NCBI GenBank assembly: GCA_033977485.1
Contig: CM066997.1
Span: 72,262,634 to 72,326,633, forward strand
Direction of reading: 5' to 3'
DNA: 64,000 bases
Source of the DNA: Hydrangea macrophylla
Lineage: Eukaryota; Streptophyta; Magnoliopsida; Cornales; Hydrangeaceae
Under the pieces are notes generated by a model. It was not told the origin of the DNA. It saw only the letters and a program-made list of their open reading frames with translations, and did not search any database. Numbering within the stretch: position 1 is the first letter of the stretch; every line of letters starts with the position of its first letter. Made by a program: the position numbers and the translations under genes. Below are positions 23,926 to 34,684 of the stretch, one piece after another.

Positions 23926-26100
23926 TGTCATGCCCCAGAGCAGCAATAATAGAGAAAAATAAATTTCCTTTTTGGGTCTATAGGGAATGACGGGTGAAAG
24001 TCACTAATTATCCATACCACACAGTACTAGTCTACAAGGTACACATGAACAGTAACAACTGAAATATAAAAGTAATTCTATCTATAACCAACATCAGAGT
24101 GTGGTTCACAGGATTACAAGAGGTCTGGAGACAACATATGCCCAAGTACCCATTAACTAAAACAAAATAGAGTTCAGCAGAACAACAGAAATATAAACTA
24201 GATATAATAGATTTCAGATCTTCAGCTGGCATAAGGATTGTCATCAGCGTAATACTCCTCTCTAGTATAACCGGCATCAGTGGGGCCACACTTTGCATAA
24301 TCCAATTCTAGGTAGTATCCGTCACCGTAGGTTCCAATACCTGCATTGTTAGGGACAAGGTAGTCTGGAAGGGGAATGTTCAGGCAATAAAGGCTGTTAG
24401 CTTACTGAAAGCTGAGTGAGAACTAACTAACACACCCTCATAGAAATAACGTAATTACCAATTATGAACAATATATAATAGTGATACTAAATATATCTCT
24501 TCCTTTTTTATTCAGACACCTGATTGATCGATTCTCATTGTCTACCAACTCTAAGGATGACTGTACCAATACTAACTGACTAGCTCGAACTGATTTTATC
24601 ATCACAACATACAAGTGCTCTTGTTCACCACTATACCGCTTTTAAGAACTCTTGTGAGCACCCATACATCATTCTTATATAACGACTGGTTTACGAACGT
24701 ACCCATACTCTTGTTCACCGCTTTTAAGAACTCTTACTGTTCACCGCTTTTAAGAACGCTTACGAGTACGGTACATACATAGCTCGGGTAAATATAAACC
24801 ATGGGCATGACACAACTACTCTTGTTCACCGCTTTTAAGAACCATTACCCATAATTCTCACGATCCTGATTAAATCCTTGTTATACACTTATCGGATTCA
24901 ACCTGAGCGAATCATCAGCTCAACTCACATAACCTCAAAAATAACCAATAACCCACTGACTCAATCACCAGTTACTCAATACTACCCACTATTATTATCT
25001 CCAACCTATCTCGTTATCGTGTCGCATTGCTACTAATGTTCCAAACCTGACTACGGTACTCACCATATTATATCAATCTCATTATCGTACCCCATTACCT
25101 CCGTAATCTATAATATCGCATAAAAGGAGCACGAAACAATAGTTAAACAACTATACATATGAAAAATAACCTTAAGGAACATATCCATGTTCTGCTAGGT
25201 TTGATCGATTGCAGTCATCTCAATCGCTTAAAGAAAAGTGATGTTCGATCGATCAGAGTATTCTCGATTGATTGAAGTCAAGGTAGTCTCGATTGATTGA
25301 AGTCATTTCGATCGATTGAGACTCGGGGAGGTTCGATCGATTGAACTTCGATCGCTCGAACTTCATTTTCTCTAGATTCTAGCAGTAAACGTTCAGAATT
25401 TGGTAGGGTGTGTTTGGGTGATTATTAAATGTACAAAAACTTGTAACACATCATAACTAAGCTACTAAGTGAGTTTAGAACTCACCAAAAGTTGCTAAGG
25501 GTACGTTTGGCAATGCCAAGCTTCGAGCTCTTTCCCTCCAATGGCCTCCTTCTCTACCTCCTTCTCTCTCTACCTCCTTCTCTCTCTACCACTCCTTCTG
25601 TTTCTCTTCTTCTTCTTCTTCTTATCTGCTTCTCTCTCTCCCAAACTGTGTATATATATAGGTGTTTGTGTACATATAGGGATATATGGATGTGTATATA
25701 TATAAACACACAAAAGCTCACAACTCTCTCTTTAACTCTCAAGCTCAGCAAAACTCCTCATACACACGAACATAACCATATATATAGAATATAAGGGATG
25801 CAGATGGCAAAGTTTGCGTGAAACCTGGAAATCCAAATGATTACATGTTCGATCGATCGAACATCCTTCGATCGCTCGAACTCAGATCGGCCAGTTTAGA
25901 TCGATTGAACTAGTGTCCATATATTAAATTTAGGTCGGTAGGGTTTCAATCGATTGAACAGGGTTCGATCACTTGAAATTTGGGAATGCTCGATCGCTCG
26001 AACTGAATTCAATCGATCGAAGATTAAATTTCAAGTATGACCAAGGGAAGTATATAGAATCTCTGTGCATAAATAGTTATTAAAAATATGGAGTATTAAA
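23926..26100 (-). repeat. 3' LTR of the Tekay-type element
   Basis: About 2,175 bp. Its inner end (26100) matches the outer end of the other LTR at 34679 over about 160 bp. On the minus strand: LTR start, palindromes 26015-25850, TATA-like repeat 25786-25779, (CTT)n/(CT)n tract about 25555-25640, a second palindrome set 25370-25200, repeats at 24600-24840, then the end GGGGCATGACA. The small ORFs at 24032 and 25492-25794 are low-complexity or chance. No gene. Confidence 0.75.
24605..24842 (+). repeat. Dispersed 25-bp repeats 'ttgttcaccgcttttaagaa'
   Basis: Three near-perfect copies of gttcaccgcttttaagaac (about 24715, 24737 and 24823) and one longer, interrupted copy (about 24623-24660) lie in the downstream part of the LTR. 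Confidence 0.7.
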
Positions 26101-26159
26101 CCATCCACCACTCATTAAGGATTTTGTCCTCGAAATCAAAAATATATAAGGTCTAAAAT

Positions 26160-27576
26160 AAAAATAGAAACTTCTCTCGCATCTCTGACTCTAGTTCTCA
26201 CGAAGCTTCTCCTTTATCATGATGCTTCCACTGAATCTTGACTAACGGAATCTCCTTGTTCATGAGTTTCTTGATTCCATGGTGTAAACTATGAACCGGT
26301 CCTTCATTGAATGTAACGTTGTCGTTGACTTCAATATCTTCACAGTTGATCTCGTGCGCTGGGTTATGAGCACACTTCCTCAGCATACTGATGTGGAAAA
26401 CGTTGTGCACTTCTGACATCTTCGGCGGTAGCGTAAGTCGATAAACAACTTTCCCAACACGCTCTAAAATCTTAAATGGTCCGATGAATTACGGTGATAG
26501 CTTGCCTCTCTTCTGACCAATTCTGACATTGCCTCAAATAGGCAAAACCTTGAGCAGCACGTGATCTCCACTTACAAATTCCAAGTCTTAGTGTCGGTTG
26601 TAAACGTAACTCTTGTGTCGGGTCTTAGCTGTCTTCATCTTCTCATATACGATCTGAATCTTCTTGCTAGTTTCTCGTACCATTTCTAGCCCAAGAAGCT
26701 AAGTATCTCTGACTTCGGCTCAATAAAGCGGCGATCGGTAAGGTCTTCCATACAACGCTTCAAACAGTGCCATCCCTATACTCGAATGATAATTGTTGTT
26801 GTAGGCGAATTCGATCAATGGTAGGCGTACCTCCCAAGAATTCTCAAAATCAATAATGCAATCACGTAACATATCCTCCATTACTTGATTAACTCGTTCT
26901 GTCTATCAATCGGTCTGCGGATGAAAAGCTGAACTCAAGTTCAATGTTGTTCTCATAGCTGTTTGGAGACTTTTCCAAAATTCTGCAGTAAAACGCAAAT
27001 TTCGATCTGACATGACAGAAACAAGTACACCGTGTAACTGCACAACGTGTTGTAGATACATCCGACTTAACCGTTCCACTAGATATGTCATACTATAGGC
27101 AATAAAATGTGCCATCTTTGTAAGTCGATCCACGATTACCCAAATAGCGTCGTGGTTCTGTTGGGACTTTGGCATTCCTACCACGAAATCCATAGTGATG
27201 TGTTCCCATTTCCATTGAGGAATTGGTAACGGTTGCAGTAACCCAGGTGGCTTCTGATGTTCTGCCTTTACCTATTTACATGTAAGACACTGAGATACAT
27301 ACTTAGCTATTTCTCTCTTCACTCCTTCCAACCAGAAATTCCTCTTCAGGTCCTTGTACATCTTTGTACCTCCAGGATGAATCATCATCCATGACTTATG
27401 TGCTTCATCCAATATTTCTTTTCAGAGATTTTCTTCGTCAGGTACATAAAGTCTACCTTTACAATGTAAGGCTCCATCTGTACTAATACTCCAGATCTCT
27501 AGTTCCTTGGCTGACATCTTTGCGAACCATAACTTTAAATCTTCCGTCGATTGCTTAATCAACGTTTGTTGTACCA
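26160..27576 (-). pseudogene. Tekay integrase with chromodomain-type C-terminus, broken
   Basis: The integrase core (27193-26906) reads MDFVVGMPKSQQNHDAIWVI, then VDRLTKMAHF, SDRNLRFTAEFW (second Asp) and SSAFHPQTD, where a stop intervenes just before the Glu. The upstream zinc-binding part (27580-27200) is in broken frames. The C-terminal piece (26419-26198) has EVHNVFHISMLRKCAHNP and NKEIPLVKIQWKHH, the sequence around the integrase tail and chromodomain of the Tekay/Del clade, which directs insertion through histone recognition. The final stop region is followed by 'gagtggtggatgg', a purine-rich stretch at the LTR. Confidence 0.8.
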
Positions 27577-28319
27577 TCAAACATCTAAAAAATGTTTTTC
27601 TTCCATTGGTTCCAATGGCTGAAGCTCGAATTCAGCTAAAACTTCTAATGCTCTCCATTCTCGAATTAATGATGCTGCGATCACTAGTCGAGGTTTACGA
27701 CTCAAAGAATCTGCTACAACATTTGGTTTACCTGGATGGTATTGTAATGAAAAGTCATAGTCCTTGAGTAACTCCATCCATCTTCGTTGTCTCATGTTCA
27801 GCTCCTTCTGAGAGAACAAATACTTCAAGCTCTTATGATAGGAAAACAGATCAAATTTTTCTCCATAGAGATAGTGTCTCCAAATTTTCAATGCAAACAC
27901 TATTGTTGCTAACTCCAAATCACACGTAGGATAATTCTTCTCATGTACCTTTAATTGCCTTGATCTGTAAGCAATCACATTCCTATTTTGCATTAGTACA
28001 TATCTAAGTCCTTGGTGCGATGCATCATTGTAGATCACATACATTTGTCCACTCTTAGGTATCGCAAGTACTAGTGTAGAAGTTAATCTTTCTTTTAACT
28101 CCTGGAATGCACTCTCATGCTTGTTTGTCCACTTGTACTTCATCTCCTTTCTCATCAAATTCATCAATGACCCTGCAATCTAGAAAAATTCTTCTAAAAA
28201 TCTTCTATAATATCCTGCTAGGCCAAGAAAACTTCTAACTTCAGTAGCATTAGTCGGTCTTTTCTAGCTTAAGACCGCATCAATGTTAGATGAGTCCACT
28301 GAGATACCATCTTGAGATA
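27577..28319 (-). pseudogene. Tekay RT thumb and RNase H, broken
   Basis: The open stretch 28167-27577 (196 codons) is the RNase H: KWTNKHESAFQELKERL, YVIYNDASHQG (first acidic residue present), CDLELATIVFALKIW (Glu present), FDLFSYHKSLKYL (the conserved Asp of TDHK replaced by Tyr), and YHPGKPNVVADSLSRK. Upstream to 28319 is the RT thumb (VISQDGISVDSS) with stops. The frame is interrupted at 28320-29701 by the solo LTR, with RT continuing beyond it. Without the third acidic residue, activity is unlikely. Confidence 0.85.
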
Positions 28320-28502
28320 TAACGTGATCGGGAGAGAACTAATCCTAATTATACGCTTTAACGTGCATTTGTTAGTGCCTTTTTATCCTGTTTTTGTATA
28401 TTTTTACTTCGTTTTCCAGTTTCTGACAGGTTTTGGAAGAAATCAACTAAACCAGGATAAACAGGGTGAAAAAGCATTAAGAAAGAAGCTGAAAAACCAA
28501 TG

Positions 28503-28640
28503 TCGCGCGCGCGGTCCGCGCCCGCGAAAATCAGATAGTCGCTCGCGCGATCCGCTCGCGCGTGACCCCCAATAAATCGCTCGTGCGATCAGCGCGCGCG
28601 AGGTACCAAAAGTCGCGCTCGCGCGACCCGCTCGCGCGAT
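28503..28640 (+). repeat. CGCG palindrome cluster
   Basis: Repeated tcgcgcgcgcgg, gctcgcgcgat, gcgcgcgcgag and tcgcgctcgcgcga modules separated by 10-20-bp spacers, in an otherwise AT-rich LTR. The TATA follows 140 bp later. Confidence 0.6.
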
Positions 28641-28781
28641 ATGCCCAAAAACCAAAGTTGCGTATTTCAGTATACTAAAGACTCCTGTGCAAACGAAACT
28701 GCTAAACGACGTCCAGACTGTAAATTACATGCGTTTCAGTTCGTTTCGGGTTAGGAAGCCTTCCAAAGCTTGTATAAACTC

Positions 28782-28790
28782 TATATAAAC
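28782..28790 (+). promoter_or_regulatory. TATA box of the solo LTR
   Basis: TATATAAAC, about 460 bp from the LTR start; consistent with a U3/R boundary shortly after it. Confidence 0.5.
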
Positions 28791-29701
28791 TCTAAATTTA
28801 CTCAATTAGAGGGTTGGCAACCATTATACACATTCATATACAGCCATATACACACACTTCCAGCCATTGAAGAGGGAGAAGTAAGGAGAAGAAGAAGAAG
28901 ACCAAGGATTTCCATGGCCTCCTCTATCAACTACTTGCCGATTTCTACTTCTATGGACGGCTAGATCATTGATCTAGGGTTTCAATGAAGCCCTAGATGA
29001 GTAATAGGGTTTTATTTATGCTTTTATTTTAGTTGTATTATGTATGGATGACAGTCACATGTTTAGAGGATTTTTATAAATAAATCGTACTACTATTGAT
29101 TAAATCATTGCTTTCAGAATTTATTCTTGTCTTAGATCTATTTTGACTGTGATGTGCTCAACGATCTATTCTTGCTGTGCTTGTTTAGATTGTTTACATG
29201 TGATGGTGCTTTATTGATTCGTGCTATCAAGTATCCGAATAGTCCATGCCTAGGTTAGACGGATTAGATCACAACCCTAGTTTAGTGTGAGATAATTCGT
29301 GCTATCCGCAGATGGATTATGTTGGTGCTTGAACCATGATTATCTTCTTGTCGGAGGAATTGGGCTTGTAGCTACAATTCCCCATATTCATCCAATGTAA
29401 TAAGCTAAAGTAATTCATAAATATTCCTATTATGAAGCTAGTGGTGGATTTGCAATCCTAGGTTCCCTTAAACATTATTTAAAACACTTTTAATTGCTTT
29501 CATAGTTTAGATTTATTTTTATTGTTATTAGTTTAATTAAATCCAGATCAAAATCCGTTTTTCCTAATTAATTAGACTTAGGTTTTAAAATTAAGTTGCT
29601 GTAGTAATCAATCTCTGTGGGTTCGACCTTTACTTCCACACTGTAAATCTTTTGAAAAGTAAAGAATACTTTTATATCTTGATTCTGACAAGATCATAAT
29701 G

Positions 29702-30330
29702 TGTCCCAAGAATTTAACCTCTTGTAACCAAAACTCGCACTTACTGAACTTTGCGTACAACTTACTATCTTGAAGCGTCTGCAAGGTAATCTATAAATGC
29801 TCCTTGTGGTATTCCTCCATCTTTGAGTAGATCAGTATGTTGTCGATGAATACTATAATGAACTTATACAGATATTGTCTGAATACCCTATTCATCAAGT
29901 CCATGAATACTGCTGGAGCGTTCATCAATCCAAAAGGCATAACTAAAAACTCATAATGCCCATATCTCGTCCTGAACGCAGTCTTCGACACATCCTCCGG
30001 TCGAACTAAAAGTTGATGATATCTCGAACGTAGATCGATTTTTTAAAAGATCCTTGATCCTTGTTACTGGTCGAATATGTCATCTATCTGAGGTAGTAGA
30101 TATCTATTCTTGATTGTAACCTTGTTCAATTCCCTGTAGTCTATACAGAGTAGAATCATTCCGTCCATTTTCACAAACAAAATTGGTGCTCCCCAAGGTG
30201 ACATACTCGACCGAACAAAACCTAAATCCTCAAGTTCCTGAACTTGCTTCTTCAGTTCAAACATCTCAGTTGGTGCCATCCTATATGTAGTTTTAGATAT
30301 CAGCAACGTAGCAGGTACTAATTCCATGTA
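29702..30330 (-). pseudogene. Tekay reverse transcriptase fingers and palm, broken
   Basis: Minus strand: [20 protein letters not shown], then [19 protein letters not shown] and IDDIFDQ, then stops, then [37 protein letters not shown] and the catalytic box as FIDN. The second Asp is Asn (codon 29841-29839). The sequence runs to [17 protein letters not shown] before the solo LTR. Several stops between 30060 and 29991. Confidence 0.85.
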
Positions 30331-32018
30331 AAAGTCTATTTTTCTTTTTGGTGGAAGTCCTTTAATATCCTAGAATACATCCTGAAAGTCTTGTATAGTA
30401 GAAATTTGATCCATCTTGAGTTCTGTATCTATACTCTCGATTCTTGCTAAACTACTAGTAAGAAACACGTCGCTCATTGTCTGACACTGAAATCTGATCA
30501 TCGAACATCCTAGTATTGGAAAAACAATCGTCCTAGTAGGGCAATCAAAATTGGCATTGTACTTAGTCAACCAATCCATCCCTAGGATAATGTCGAACTC
30601 TGACATTGACAAAATTACCAAGTCTGCTGGAAGATTCCTATCTCCCAAGGTCACTGGAAAATCCTTACATACTTTACCCAACTTAACAGTCAATCCTAAT
30701 GGTGACACAACATTAAGTGCTGGCTCAAATGTCTGGGGTTCTAAACCCAATTGACGCACAATCTTAATAGTAATAAATGAATGCGTAGTTCCAGTATTGA
30801 ATAAAGCTTTAACTAGACTATGAAAGAGTACAAGCGTACCTTCCAAATGTTGCTGATCATTAGCATTAAAGCCTGACTCCGCTGAAATGATAGCATTCAT
30901 CCTTGTCTGATCTAGAGGTCCTTGGATTCCTTGAACTGGTTCTCCATAGTACCCTCCTTGTGCTACACGCCAATCCTTGATCAAATTTCCCGGCTTATTG
31001 CAATTTCGACAGACGAGATCCATTTGAAATTAACCCTGGCGGTTGTGCAAAACTTGGCAAAGTGCCTTAGCTTTCTGCAGTTAAAACATCCTCCGGTATT
31101 GGTTGGCGGGGCTGCTAGCAATGCTTGCGACTGTGGTCCTTGTTGGCGATATTACTGGGGTTGAGAATAACCCTGCTATGGCGTTCCTCCGTAGGTTCTC
31201 TTGTTCCATTGAAAATTCCCTTGAGGTCTCCAACCCTGGGTATTCCTTGGCGGTTGGTTCTAAAAATTTCGAGGCTGAAATCCCCCTGATGGCTAAGGTC
31301 GATTTATCTATGCTTGTTGTGCTGGATAGGTGTCTTTCTCAATTCCTACAGGAAATCTAACAATTCTTTCAAATGATTGATTTAGATGACCAACCATCAT
31401 ATGTCTGAGGTAGGGGTTCAATCCTTGGTGAAATCTCTTCACCTTCTTCTGTGGAGTGTATATCATATGCTAGGCGAAACGAGATAGACGCTCGAATTGT
31501 GTCGTATACTCTTGAACAGTCCATCCTCCTTGAACTACAGTGAGAAAATTCTTTTCTTATTGATCTCTCTCATCCTCTAGGAAATACTTTTTCAGAAACC
31601 TTTCTTAGAATGTCCTCCAAGGCATTCTCCTTGTAGCTTCGGCTCCTATTGTAGCTCTTTCGGCTTCCCACTAGTCAGAGGTAGAAAAAGTGAGCTGAAA
31701 CATAGCAAGGCGACATTTCTCTTGTTCACTGCACTCTAGTGCTTCACAGATTAATTCCATCTCTCTTATCCGCTATTCGGCTTACCATGGTTCTCTAAGC
31801 CCATTAAAGTTTTCGGGATGTAACCCACAAAAATTTACTAGTAGCTTATCGCCCATCTGTCTCGGCGACAGTGGTGCAACAGGTCTTTGGTGAGTGGAGT
31901 GATTGTAAGTATCTCCCACATGCTCCATCCTTTGCAAGAAGGTTTCAAAATCTGCCTTTGGATCCATGCCTTCTAGAATAGGAGCTCCCATCCTTGCTTG
32001 ATTCCTTGGACTAACCAT
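30331..32018 (-). pseudogene. Tekay gag and protease, broken
   Basis: The gag frame starts at the ATG at 32018 (MVSPRNQARMGAPILEGMDP). The capsid region continues through stops with CRLAMFQLTF and ERFLKKYFLEDERDQ. The zinc knuckle (about 31010-30970) reads CRNCNKPGNLIKDW, with the His and the last Cys lost. Protease follows in the open stretch 31023-30370: VKALFNTGTTHSFI, where DTG has become NTG (codon 30798-30796), and later FDIILGMDWLTKYNANFDC. Capsid stops and the missing catalytic Asp make it dead. The plus-strand ORFs here are shadows. Confidence 0.85.
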
Positions 32019-32399
32019 GATGATAACGAGTGCCGCCTACAATAGACTCTATGATCAGTTGAAGGTCTTCTTGCGAAAATGAAAACAAGATAGAACGAGA
32101 AGCAGCAAGAACTAATAGTTATACTAAACAACACATATCAATCATACAATCAATAGCGAAAGTACTGCTCAGATATATAAATATATCAAAATATGTAGTG
32201 TATAGTACACACTTGTCAAATTGTGTACCATATGGCACAAAACAAAACATAGTACTAAAGTCAGCTATTACAATACTACTACTAAGGATAACATCCATAT
32301 AAATCTATGGTCAAATAGCTATCTCTCAAGCTCCCAAAAATCTGGTGGACAACATGTCCTGATATAAACTAACAAAAGCTAAACCCTACAGACCCTGAC
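32019..32399 (-). other. Leader between gag and upstream ORF
   Basis: AT-rich, with a run of 'atatataaatatatc' at 32172 and no ORF. A tRNA-iMet primer site would be expected near here in this clade, but I could not find one. Confidence 0.4.
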
Positions 32400-32865
32400 T
32401 CAAAAGTCACCGGCATCTGATCTTCCTACTGGTGCCTCATCCTCTAGTGTAATATCCATCTGCACAGGTGGATCGGCCTCTGCTGGTGCTACTTCTCCTC
32501 CAACTACCACTCCTATATCCCAATCCTCGACAATAATGTCATCAGCCTCCATCTTCTTAATATCAAAAGCTGGCTCGGCGACATCGGTGATTAACTCAGC
32601 AAAATCTCTCACTAGGGCCATAGCATTTGCTAGTGTAGCCTGTCCTATCAGAACTCCAGCTGGCTGTGCATCCATCGCTAATACCCACTCGGCTGCCATA
32701 TTGGCAATAGCTGCCATATGTAATACAGGTCCTGCTGGTAAATCAAATACAACGGGTATCTCTGGTACATCTATCCCCTCATTAGGGACGTCCTCTACTA
32801 GTTCCATAAGAATCTCGTATCCCTCTACCAGGTCCTCTGGCTCCTCCGGGTCATCCTCCGGCTCG
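32400..32865 (-). pseudogene. Acidic ORF upstream of Tekay gag
   Basis: 135 codons open from the ATG at 32807; the frame extends upstream to about 32865 with EPEDDPEEPEDLVEGYEIL. It is acidic and alanine-rich, with EDVPNEGIDVPEIPVVFDL and EDWDIGVVVGGEV, and has no motif I recognise. It ends TAA-side at 32400. It occupies the place where most of the 5' LTR should be, so it is either an extra ORF of the element or sequence brought in by rearrangement. Function unknown. Confidence 0.35.
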
Positions 32866-32904
32866 GCAGGGTTTCGATCGATTGAATAGGGTTTGATCGC
32901 TTGA

Positions 32905-34550
32905 TGACACGAGAATTTTTCTGTGTGCGCTTGTGTGCTATACCCAAGTGTAGGTAATCGTGAAAGTAGTAATCTAGTTAAGACCAGGTCGATCCCACGG
33001 GGAAGGTGTTAAACTAAATACCTAGATTAAACTCTAAAAGAAAAATAAAAATCAATATTTAAAAAGGGTGTAGAACACAGAGTTCCACAAGGTAACTACT
33101 ATAATTAAAGCAATTAAACTAAGTTAAACTAATGACTAACTAATTAATTAAAGTGATGTTTTAAAAGTGTTTTTCTTAATAAAAGGGAATGTTGGGATTA
33201 CACGAATCCACCGCGACCTAGCCATCTACCATGCAATTACATTGAAGCTCAATGGAGTGCATGTTCTACAGTATTCCGTATTTCTCTTAGGATAAAGAAT
33301 CCATAGCCCTTTCATGACCGGGACTATGTCATCACAATTAAGTTTGAAACACATAAAAGTGGTTTGGCTCAATAGTTAAGACTCGCACCTACAATGGTGT
33401 TAGCATTGAGGGTGTTTTGCAAAATATATTGAAGAAAAATGCCTTAAGGTTTTAAGTTTAAAGACTGCTTTGACAAACTGAGTGTTTGGGGACAGTTTGA
33501 TAACAAATCTGTAAAGCAGAAAGTCTAGGGATACTGCATAAAATGTTCTCAAGAATCAGAGAGTTCGATTGATCGACGCACTTTTGATCGATCGAACATC
33601 TTCATCTCTCGATCGATCGAAATGTCTTCGATCGCTCGACAATGTCTCTGGTCTGATCGATCGAACAAACTTCAGTCGATCGTACACAGGAATTATTCTG
33701 CTACATGGCAGAGGCTTAAGATCACGGTTTCATCGTGAACTCCCAACCTGGGGACTACTCAGACATAGTCTGGAGTATCACATAGTTGTTTTTAATATCA
33801 AAGTCCATTAAAGTCTTGTTTGGTTGTGTTTCAAACATGAAAACTATAAAAACTAATGGTGTAAACTTATCTAACATGCAAAACTACAAGTTTAGCAGAT
33901 TAAACTATAGTAAACTATGAGTAGAATATAAGTAAAGCAATGAAAAGTAACCTGGAATGAAGAACTTATATTAAACTTAAAAGAATCCAAGCAAAACCAA
34001 TAGAAATCTTGATAAATCTACAAAAGCAAGAAAAGAAAACTCTCTTCTCTCTATAAAACTAATGAAAAGTAAAAGTGAGCGTCCTTTAGGACGTATACAA
34101 TACGACTATATATACAAAAAAAACCTAATGCTAGTGTTAAAATTTTGTTTCCGCTGCGTGCGCGTAAAATCTAAAAAAAGCCATGTTTGATCGATCGAAC
34201 ATCTCTCGATCAATTGAACTTCTGGGATCTTCGAGCGCTTGAACTGAATTCGATTGATTGAAACCTCGATCGCTCGAGACTTCTTCGATAGCTCGAAACC
34301 CCCTTTTTATGATTGAGTTGTCTTCATTAAAACCAAGCACTTCCTTTTATCATTTTCATCCAATTCTTCACGCAGCAATAGTAATCTGCACAAATAACCA
34401 CTAAAATAATACCACTTATCATAGTTTAATCAAATTATGTACAAACTAGCATTGCAATTCAAATTGCAGATAAACAAAGGAATTGTAAAATAATTTAGTG
34501 TATTTTCTTCTTTTAGCACGGCTGTATTTTACAAATACCCCCGCTTGTCA
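32905..34550 (-). mobile_element. Solo Athila-like LTR inside the Tekay 5' LTR
   Basis: 1,646 bp with ends TGACA...TGTCA, flanked by a perfect 5-bp duplication CTTGA (32900-32904 and 34551-34555). In minus orientation it starts TGACAAGCGGGGG and matches 17489-18370. It gives the full length of this LTR family. Palindromes at 34290-34185 and 33690-33560 flank the TATA at 34114-34107. The ORFs in it (33569, 34137) run through palindromes and are not genes. Confidence 0.85.
34107..34114 (-). promoter_or_regulatory. TATA box of the solo LTR
   Basis: TATATATA, about 440 bp from the LTR start and 70 bp after the first palindrome set. Confidence 0.45.
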
Positions 34551-34684
34551 CTTGAACTTTGGGAATGCTCGATCGCTTGAAGTGAATTCGATCGATCAAA
34601 GATTAAATTTCAAGTATAACCAAGGGAAGTATATAGAATCTCTGTGAATAAATACTTATTGAAAATATGGGATATTACAATTTA

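Larger units (their letters stand above)
28325..29696 (+). mobile_element. Solo Athila-like LTR inside the Tekay RT
   Basis: 1,372 bp, from TGATCGGGAG to ACAAGATCA. It is flanked by taacg (28320-28324) and taatg (29697-29701), a 5-bp duplication with one mismatch, exactly between two halves of the RT 'FLGH' codons. It is related to the reverse complement of 39443-40672. A GC-rich block of CGCG palindromes (28503-28640) precedes the TATA (28782). The two ORFs at 28443-28655 and 28312-28575 read across this repeat and are not genes. Confidence 0.8.
23926..34679 (-). mobile_element. Tekay/Del-type chromovirus, decayed, with nested insertions
   Basis: The element runs from TGTCATGCCCC (left) to ATATTACA (right) and is flanked by identical 5-bp sequences ATTTA (23921-23925 and 34680-34684). 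It sits inside the RNase H region of the minus-strand Athila-like pol, whose coding sequence resumes on each side. Order on the minus strand: 5' LTR remnant, an extra acidic ORF, gag, protease, RT, RNase H, integrase with a chromodomain-type C-terminus, 3' LTR. Two LTR insertions (32905-34550 and 28325-29696) interrupt it. Many stops; no tRNA-Met primer site was found, probably because the 5' end is rearranged. Confidence 0.8.
32866..34679 (-). repeat. 5' LTR remnant of the Tekay-type element, interrupted
   Basis: Only about 163 bp match the inner part of the 3' LTR (25938-26100): 'gggtttcgatcgattgaa' at 32870-32904, then 34551-34679 with 'ccaagggaagtatatagaat'. The gap between them is the inserted LTR 32905-34550. 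The remaining roughly 2 kb of this LTR are missing or replaced by the acidic ORF. Confidence 0.65.

Noticed and set aside
25492..25794. 100-codon plus ORF with Leu/Ser-rich repeats
   Set aside because: Produced by (CTT)n, (CT)n and (TA)n simple repeats inside a Tekay LTR.
28312..28655. ORFs on both strands across the CGCG block
   Set aside because: Arg/Ala-rich translations come from the CG palindromes; both strands are open together.
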